From assembly GCA_900549755.1 (NCBI GenBank), contig URPQ01000084.1:1-6023 (forward strand): a stretch of DNA of 6,023 nt, given 5' to 3'. The notes below the pieces were generated by a model. The model did no database searches and had not been told where the DNA came from. It worked only from the letters and a program-made list of their open reading frames with translations. The DNA comes from an uncultured Oscillospiraceae bacterium. GTDB taxonomy: Bacteria > Bacillota > Clostridia > Oscillospirales > Acutalibacteraceae. Every line of letters begins with the position of its first letter. Within the stretch, counting starts at the first letter, position 1. Made by a program: the position numbers and the translations under genes. Below are positions 1 through 4,249 of the stretch, piece by piece.

Positions 1-137
1 ATAGGCATTAACACCCCAAAGCACCTTACCACCGCCGATTTCGCAACGCCCGCCCCCATAGCCACCGTTTCGGCGGTAATTATGGGAAGCTTTTCGTAGT
101 TTTCCGCCAAATAATCGCATATTTTTCTTTCAACCGG
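1..137 (-). pseudogene. Probable RpiR/MurR-family regulator N-terminal fragment (relic, runs off left edge)
   Basis: Reading leftward from 137, about 45 codons are open to the window edge. They include ERKICDYLAEN followed, after a short linker, by VAMGAGVAKSAVVR. This aligns without gaps to the helix-turn-helix region of RpiR/MurR regulators (typical pattern: EKKIADYxxEN, then LAxxAGVSxATVVRF), including the conserved AGV and VVR. RpiR proteins are cytoplasmic repressors or activators of sugar-phosphate genes. Here an in-frame TAA (138-140) sits directly before the first codon, there is no ATG before the recognition region, and the usual 15-20 leading residues are missing. The only other in-frame start-like codons, a TTG and later a GTG and an ATG, lie inside the domain. 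I infer a 5'-truncated pseudogene. A chance match is possible because the fragment is short, and the rest of the gene cannot be seen. Confidence 0.4.
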
Positions 138-165
138 TTATAGCATCTTACTTAATACTTGTCAA
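137..165 (-). promoter_or_regulatory. Candidate leftward sigma-A promoter facing the RpiR-like fragment
   Basis: On the minus strand TTGACA (160-165) is followed after exactly 17 bases by TATAAC (137-142), a near-consensus sigma-A promoter. The TAA that closes the RpiR-like frame lies inside the -10 hexamer. Transcription would start around 130, within the fragment. The sequence is A/T-rich, so a fortuitous match is possible, and no clear start codon with a ribosome binding site follows in the RpiR frame. Confidence 0.4.
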
Positions 166-185
166 TAAAATTTCTGTTTTTCGGC

Positions 186-214
186 TTGACAAATACCCCC
201 AAGGGGTATATAAT
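186..214 (+). promoter_or_regulatory. Sigma-A promoter of the copA-csoR-copZ operon
   Basis: A perfect TTGACA -35 (186-191) and a perfect TATAAT -10 (209-214) are separated by 17 bases. The expected start of transcription is near 221, which leaves a leader of about 18 bases before the copA ATG at 239 with its AAAGGA ribosome binding site (224-229). With both hexamers consensus, the promoter should be strong when free, so control must come mainly from repression through the operator in the spacer. Confidence 0.9.
193..209. promoter_or_regulatory. CsoR-type copper operator
   Basis: ATACCCC-CAA-GGGGTAT is a perfect 7-bp inverted repeat with a 3-base centre. It fills the promoter spacer and reaches the first base of the -10. 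G/C tracts flanked by TA are typical of CsoR operators (known family pattern), and csoR is the second gene of this operon. Bound CsoR would block RNA polymerase, and Cu+ binding would release it. That the operator belongs to this CsoR is an inference from position and pattern. Confidence 0.85.
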
Positions 215-238
215 AACACACAGAAAGGAAGATAGCCT

Positions 239-2461
239 ATGAAACAGGAAGAATATATAATAAGCGGAATGTCCTGCGCGGCGTGCTCTGCATCGGTTCA
301 GCGCGTAGTGTCGCGGCTGGAGGGCGTTGAAAACTGTGATGTTAACCTTATAACAGGAAAAATGACCGTAAGTTATGATGAGGAAAAGACCGGTCAGGCA
401 GATTTTACCCGCGTGGTTGAAAAAGCGGGGTTTGGAATACGCCCCGATACCCCCGAGGAGGCGGAAAAACCGAAAACAGACGAAAAGAAAAAGGGCGGCT
501 TCGGCGGTACTGTGGTTTCGGCGGTATTATCGGCTTTATTACTCTACATTTCAATGGGGCAAATGCTGACGGACAAGCTGCCCGTTCCCCCGTTTATGAA
601 TATTTCGGGCGACCCCTACGGCTTTGCGCTTACCCAGCTGCTGCTTTGCATACCTGTAATGTTTATAGGCAGGCGCTTTTTCACCCACGGTATTCCCCTG
701 CTTTTGCGCGGTAACCCGAATATGGATTCTCTTGTAGCCGTGGGCGCGGGCGCCTCATTTATTTACAGCGTGGTTATGACCTATATGATACCCTACAATA
801 TGCACGCGGTGCATAACCTCTATTATGAATCGGTAGCAGTGGTAATAACTCTTGTGGCGCTCGGCAAGCAGCTTGAGGAGCACAGCAAGCGCAGAACAGC
901 CTCGGCAGTGGAAAAGCTTATGCGTTTATCGCCCGATACCGCGAGGGTACTGCGCGACGGCAAGGAAATTACAGTACCCACAAAAGATGTAGCCGTTGGC
1001 GAAACGGTAATTGTAAAGCCGGGCGAGAGCATACCGCTTGACGGCAAAATAATAAAGGGTGAAAGCAGCGCCGATGAATCAATGCTGACGGGCGAAAGCC
1101 TGCCGATTGAAAAGACAGAGGGCAGCCTTGTTACGGGCGGCAGCATAAATATAAGCGGCGTAATATACGTTACGGTTACTAAAATCGGTAAGGATACCGC
1201 CCTTGCAAAAATAATTAAATTTGTTGAGGACGCGCAAAATAAAAAAGCCCCCATTTCAAAAACGGCGGACAAGGTTGCCGGCGTGTTTGTGCCGGTGGTA
1301 ATTACTATTGCGGTTATTGCCGCGGCGGCGTGGCTGATTGCGGGTAAGGATATTTCCTTTGCGCTTAGGGTATTCACAAGCGTGCTTGTTATCGCCTGCC
1401 CCTGCGCTTTGGGGCTTGCAACGCCTACGGCGGTAATGGTAGGCACAGGGCTTGGCGCCGAGAACGGAATTTTAATTCGCAACGGCGAGATTCTTGAAAT
1501 AACCCACACCGTAAAGGCGGCGGTTTTTGATAAAACAGGCACCGTGACCGTCGGTAAGGCAGCGGTGACCGATATTTACGCCGACGATAAAGCGCGGCTT
1601 TTGAAAACCGCAGCGGCAGCCGAGGCTGACTCTGCTCACCCGCTGGCGCAAGCGGTTACAGCGTATGCCGCCGAAAGCGGCATAAACGTAGCAGGCAGAG
1701 CCGAAAAAAGCGAATATATTTCGGGTAAAGGGCTTAGGTGCATTATAAACGGTGAAAATATTCTGCTCGGCAATGCTTCGCTGCTTGCAGAGGGCGGCGC
1801 TGATATATCAAAATACCGCGAAACTGGCGAAAGGCTTGCGGGCGAGGGTAAATCACTTATTTACGCCGCCGCAAACGGCGAGTGCATAGGTCTTATAGCC
1901 ATTGCCGACCAAGTGCGGGAAACATCTAAAGACGCTTTTGCCCGCCTTAAAAAATTAGGCATTAAAACCGTTATTTTATCGGGCGATAATAAAGCCTGCG
2001 CCGAGTATATAGGCGCGGCGGTAGGTGCCGACGAGGTATATTCCGAGGTTCTGCCCGAGGAAAAAGCAAAAATAATTTCCGAAATAAAGCAAAAATACGG
2101 CGTTGTTATGATGGTGGGCGACGGCATTAACGACGCGCCCGCTCTGACCGAGGCTGATATAGGCTGTGCCGTGGGCGGCGGCAGCGATATTGCAATTGAG
2201 GCGGCGGATATTGTGCTTATGAAAAACGACCCGCTCGATGTTCCGCGCGCAATCAGACTCAGCCGACTGACCATAACCAATATAAAGGAAAATCTTTTCT
2301 GGGCGTTTTGCTATAACGCAATTTGCATACCCATAGCAGCGGGGCTGCTTTATGTTTTCGGCGGTCCGCTTTTAAGCCCGATGCTGGCGGGGCTTGCAAT
2401 GTCGCTAAGCTCGGTATTTGTTGTTGGCAACGCTTTAAGATTGAGAGGTAAAAAGCTATGA
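239..2461 (+). CDS. copA: Cu+-exporting P1B-1-type ATPase CopA
   Basis: This 740-residue membrane pump uses ATP to move Cu+ out of the cytoplasm. One N-terminal HMA domain (about 5-68) carries the copper site GMSCAAC (C13, C16). A charged Lys/Glu/Pro linker (70-87) leads to eight predicted membrane helices, roughly 90-107, 127-144, 161-182, 195-210, 345-368, 376-398, 685-706 and 709-730. The actuator loop has TGES (284-287). The membrane metal site has CPC (387-389), YN (692-693) and MxxSS (721-725), the set that marks Cu+ (P1B-1) pumps. DKTGT holds the phosphorylated D431. The nucleotide domain has E462, H467-P468, G496 and G498, and the hinge has GDGINDAP (627-634). No catalytic residue is missing and the length is normal. 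The ATG follows AAAGGA by 9 bases. It is the first gene of a CsoR-controlled operon, and its stop overlaps the csoR start. Ag+ export is also plausible. Confidence 0.97.
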   Translation: MKQEEYIISGMSCAACSASVQRVVSRLEGVENCDVNLITGKMTVSYDEEKTGQADFTRVVEKAGFGIRPDTPEEAEKPKTDEKKKGGFGGTVVSAVLSALLLYISMGQMLTDKLPVPPFMNISGDPYGFALTQLLLCIPVMFIGRRFFTHGIPLLLRGNPNMDSLVAVGAGASFIYSVVMTYMIPYNMHAVHNLYYESVAVVITLVALGKQLEEHSKRRTASAVEKLMRLSPDTARVLRDGKEITVPTKDVAVGETVIVKPGESIPLDGKIIKGESSADESMLTGESLPIEKTEGSLVTGGSINISGVIYVTVTKIGKDTALAKIIKFVEDAQNKKAPISKTADKVAGVFVPVVITIAVIAAAAWLIAGKDISFALRVFTSVLVIACPCALGLATPTAVMVGTGLGAENGILIRNGEILEITHTVKAAVFDKTGTVTVGKAAVTDIYADDKARLLKTAAAAEADSAHPLAQAVTAYAAESGINVAGRAEKSEYISGKGLRCIINGENILLGNASLLAEGGADISKYRETGERLAGEGKSLIYAAANGECIGLIAIADQVRETSKDAFARLKKLGIKTVILSGDNKACAEYIGAAVGADEVYSEVLPEEKAKIISEIKQKYGVVMMVGDGINDAPALTEADIGCAVGGGSDIAIEAADIVLMKNDPLDVPRAIRLSRLTITNIKENLFWAFCYNAICIPIAAGLLYVFGGPLLSPMLAGLAMSLSSVFVVGNALRLRGKKL

Positions 2462-2757
2462 GCGAATGTGAATGTTGCAAAAAGAAAAAGCACCGCGATG
2501 AAAAGGAGTATAAGCTGCTTATAAACCGCCTTAACCGCATAGAGGGGCAGGTGCGCGGCGTTCGCTCAATGCTTGAAAACGACGCATACTGCACCGACAT
2601 TTTAATTCAGGTATCGGCAATTCAAGCGGCGCTCAACGCCTTTAACCGCGAATTGCTTTCAAACCATATACACACTTGCGTGGCGGATAACATACGCGCG
2701 GGCGACGACTCGGTTATAGACGAGCTTACCGCCACCCTGCAAAAGCTGATGAAGTGA
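2458..2757 (+). CDS. csoR: Copper-sensing transcriptional repressor CsoR
   Basis: This 99-residue all-helical DNA-binding repressor belongs to the CsoR/RcnR/FrmR family (DUF156). It has the family signature LINRLNRIEGQVRGV (21-35) and the copper ligands C45, H70 and C74, with Y44 beside the first. The spacing equals that of the known Cys-His-Cys site of Bacillus subtilis and Mycobacterium CsoR, which favours Cu+ sensing over nickel (RcnR) or formaldehyde (FrmR). The N-terminus has extra potential ligands (C4, C6, C7, H12) within a Lys-rich stretch, outside the core fold. The start ATG overlaps the copA stop (ATGA), with GAGAGG (2443-2448) 9 bases upstream, so translation is probably coupled. 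It most likely represses its own operon through the inverted repeat at 193-209. Length is normal for the family. Confidence 0.95.
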   Translation: MSECECCKKKKHRDEKEYKLLINRLNRIEGQVRGVRSMLENDAYCTDILIQVSAIQAALNAFNRELLSNHIHTCVADNIRAGDDSVIDELTATLQKLMK

Positions 2758-2762
2758 GGTGA
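2756..2762 (+). promoter_or_regulatory. Ribosome binding site of copZ
   Basis: GAGGTGA is a 7-base match to the anti-Shine-Dalgarno complement. It overlaps the csoR stop codon TGA (2755-2757) and lies 5 bases before ATG 2768. It decides the start: the in-frame GTG at 2759 lies inside this site and so cannot be the initiator that uses it. Confidence 0.85.
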
Positions 2763-2767
2763 TAAAA

Positions 2768-2965
2768 ATGGAAAGAGTAATATCCGTACCCGATATGCAC
2801 TGCGATGCCTGTGTTAAGCGCATAACAAACGCGCTTAATGCGGCAGAGCTTAAATTCAGCGTATCGCTTGAAAACAAAACCGTGACTATAGACGGCTGCG
2901 AGCATTGCCTTGCAACCGCCCTGCGGGAAATTGAAGATTTGGGCTTTACCCCAAAGGCACTTTAA
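2768..2965 (+). CDS. copZ: CopZ-like copper chaperone (single HMA domain)
   Basis: This 65-residue cytoplasmic protein is one heavy-metal-associated ferredoxin-like fold (beta-alpha-beta-beta-alpha-beta). The first loop has the copper site MHCDAC (M10, C12, C15). The C-terminal DLGF (57-60) matches the end of the HMA fold. By family knowledge it binds Cu+ and passes it to CopA, and it may also load CsoR. Length is typical. A second CxxC, C44-E-H-C47, lies just before the second helix and is not part of the standard CopZ site. It is the last gene of the copper operon, 10 bases after the csoR stop, and is followed within 15 bases by a terminator stem. I chose ATG 2768 because it has a well-placed ribosome binding site. 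A Hg2+ or other soft-metal role cannot be excluded, but the context argues for copper. Confidence 0.9.
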   Translation: MERVISVPDMHCDACVKRITNALNAAELKFSVSLENKTVTIDGCEHCLATALREIEDLGFTPKAL

Positions 2966-2979
2966 TAAAATATGCAACA

Positions 2980-3019
2980 AAAAAGAGAGAAAAGGGGTTC
3001 TTACCTTTTCTCTCTTTTT
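2980..3019. terminator. Bidirectional intrinsic terminator between copZ and icd
   Basis: A perfect 16-bp stem pairs 2980-2995 with 3004-3019 around an 8-base loop (GGTTCTTA). The right arm ends in five Ts (3015-3019) and the left arm starts with an A run, so both strands give a hairpin ending in a U run. On the minus strand the run extends beyond the stem to six Us (2984-2979). It would end copper-operon transcripts rightward and acn-icd transcripts leftward. The lower stem is entirely A-U/G-U-prone, but the G/C-containing upper part supports folding. Confidence 0.85.
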
Positions 3020-3027
3020 ATAAAGCT

Positions 3028-3059
3028 TTTTTGGCTCCCTCGCAGAAGGGAGCCAAAAA
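3028..3059. repeat. Perfect hairpin without U-tract, between convergent operons
   Basis: TTTTTGGCTCCCT (3028-3040) pairs with AGGGAGCCAAAAA (3047-3059) around the loop CGCAGA. This 13-bp stem with a G/C-rich top lies 35 bases beyond the icd stop. T precedes and A follows the stem on both strands, so neither reading gives the U run of an intrinsic terminator unless the A-U base is left unpaired. It may protect the 3' end of the acn-icd message, aid termination at the neighbouring hairpin, or be a copy of a small dispersed repeat. The sequence alone does not decide. Confidence 0.6.
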
Positions 3060-3094
3060 CAATTTATAAGCTATTTTCTCACAAAACAGCTTTA

Positions 3095-4243
3095 TTAAAG
3101 CTTTTCAATAGTCGCCATTAAGTAATCGCCGAACTGTGAGCAGGTAGCGCCATCCTCATGGCCCGTTATAACATACTTTTTATCAACCTCGGTGCAGATG
3201 TGCAGCGCTTTATTCAGCTTATCCGCCTTTTCGGTAAAGCCGATGTGGCGCAGCAGCATTTCGGTAGCCTTAAACATACTGGTTGGGTTGGCATATGCTC
3301 CCCTGCCCGTTTCTATCATACGCGGTGCGGAGCCGTGAATAGCCTCGAACATAGCGTAAACGTCGCCTATATTGGCGCTGCCCGCCGTGCCTACGCCGCC
3401 CTGTATCTGCGCTGCCTCGTCGGTAATAATATCGCCGTAAAGATTCGGCAGAAGAATAACCTGGAAGTTGCTTCTTACGCGCTCGTTTACAAGGTTCGCG
3501 GTCATAATATCAATGTACCAATCTTCGGCGGTAATACCTGGGTAATCCTTTGCAACCTCGTGGCAAAGCTCTGAGAACTTGCCGTCGGTCTTTTTCATAA
3601 TATTAGCCTTTGTAACTATTGCAACGTTGGTTTTGCCGTTGTTCTTAGCATACTCAAAAGCGGCGCGCGCAATGCGCTTTGTGCCCTCGTTGGTGGTAAC
3701 CTTAAAATCGAAAGCCAAGGTGTCGGGAATTTCCACGCCGCGGCTGCCGAGAACATACTCGCCCTCGGTATTCTCACGGAAGAAGGTCCAGTCAATTCCA
3801 AGCTCGGGCACGGCTACGGGGCGAACGTTAGCATACAGGTCAAGCTCGCGGCGCATTGCCACGTTTGCGCTTTCAAGCGTGCCGCCCTTAAGCGTGGTAG
3901 TAGGCGCTTTAAGAATAACGTTGCAAGCCTTTATTTCTGCCAAAACGTCGTCGGGTATAGCCTGATTGTGCGCAATTCTGTTTTCAATGGTAAGCCCCTC
4001 GATAGTGCGCAGCTCAATTTTGCCCGCGGCAATTTCATCCTTTAAAATAAACTGCAAAAGGCGCTCTGATTCGGCGGAAATTATCGGCCCTATGCCGTCG
4101 CCGCCGCAAATGCCGATTATAATTTTATCAAGCTTTTTATAATCGGTGTAGCGCTTATCTTGCTCCATTTTGCGCTCGCGCGCAATCTGCTCGTTTAAAA
4201 GTGTGCGGAACTGTTCAACCGCCGCGTCAATGTACTTTTCCAT
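3095..4243 (-). CDS. icd: Isocitrate dehydrogenase (isocitrate/isopropylmalate dehydrogenase family)
   Basis: This 382-residue cytoplasmic enzyme oxidatively decarboxylates isocitrate to 2-oxoglutarate with NAD(P)+ and Mg2+/Mn2+. It has GGDGIGP (47-53). The substrate site SANVAMR (125-131), R141 and RENTEGEY (156-163) matches E. coli Icd S113, N115, R119, R129, R153 and Y160. K212 (TKANIMK) matches K230, and metal-binding D245, D271 and D275 match D283, D307 and D311. The serine and asparagine at 125/127 favour isocitrate over isopropylmalate. At the cofactor site HGSAPRM (303-309), R308-M309 replaces both the Lys-Tyr of NADP enzymes and the Asp-Ile of NAD enzymes, so cofactor choice is open. 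About 40 extra N-terminal residues, mostly charged and probably helical, precede the core. The ATG lies 6 bases after the acn stop, with AAGGAAGG (4254-4261) inside the acn end as ribosome binding site. Homoisocitrate dehydrogenase is a less likely alternative. Confidence 0.93.
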   Translation of the reverse strand: MEKYIDAAVEQFRTLLNEQIARERKMEQDKRYTDYKKLDKIIIGICGGDGIGPIISAESERLLQFILKDEIAAGKIELRTIEGLTIENRIAHNQAIPDDVLAEIKACNVILKAPTTTLKGGTLESANVAMRRELDLYANVRPVAVPELGIDWTFFRENTEGEYVLGSRGVEIPDTLAFDFKVTTNEGTKRIARAAFEYAKNNGKTNVAIVTKANIMKKTDGKFSELCHEVAKDYPGITAEDWYIDIMTANLVNERVRSNFQVILLPNLYGDIITDEAAQIQGGVGTAGSANIGDVYAMFEAIHGSAPRMIETGRGAYANPTSMFKATEMLLRHIGFTEKADKLNKALHICTEVDKKYVITGHEDGATCSQFGDYLMATIEKL

Positions 4244-4249
4244 TTTATA

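Noticed and set aside
1..120. Leftward ATG (118-120) opening a 40-codon frame to the edge
   Set aside because: Its translation is Gly/Arg-rich without a family pattern, while the overlapping frame carries the RpiR-like match.
823..1542. Long minus-strand open frame (239 codons) opposite copA
   Set aside because: It lies wholly within copA, whose motifs are complete. Its composition is Ser/Thr/Ile/Pro-rich with no domain pattern, as expected for an antisense shadow of a GC-biased gene.
2759..2767. In-frame GTG as an alternative copZ start (three extra residues)
   Set aside because: The GTG is part of the GAGGTGA ribosome binding site that serves ATG 2768.
3021..3106. Repeated AAAGCTTT-like stretches (3022-3029, 3097-3104) with a related AAGCTATTTT between them
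   Set aside because: They are short, A/T-rich and partly inside the icd stop region; too weak to call a repeat or binding site.
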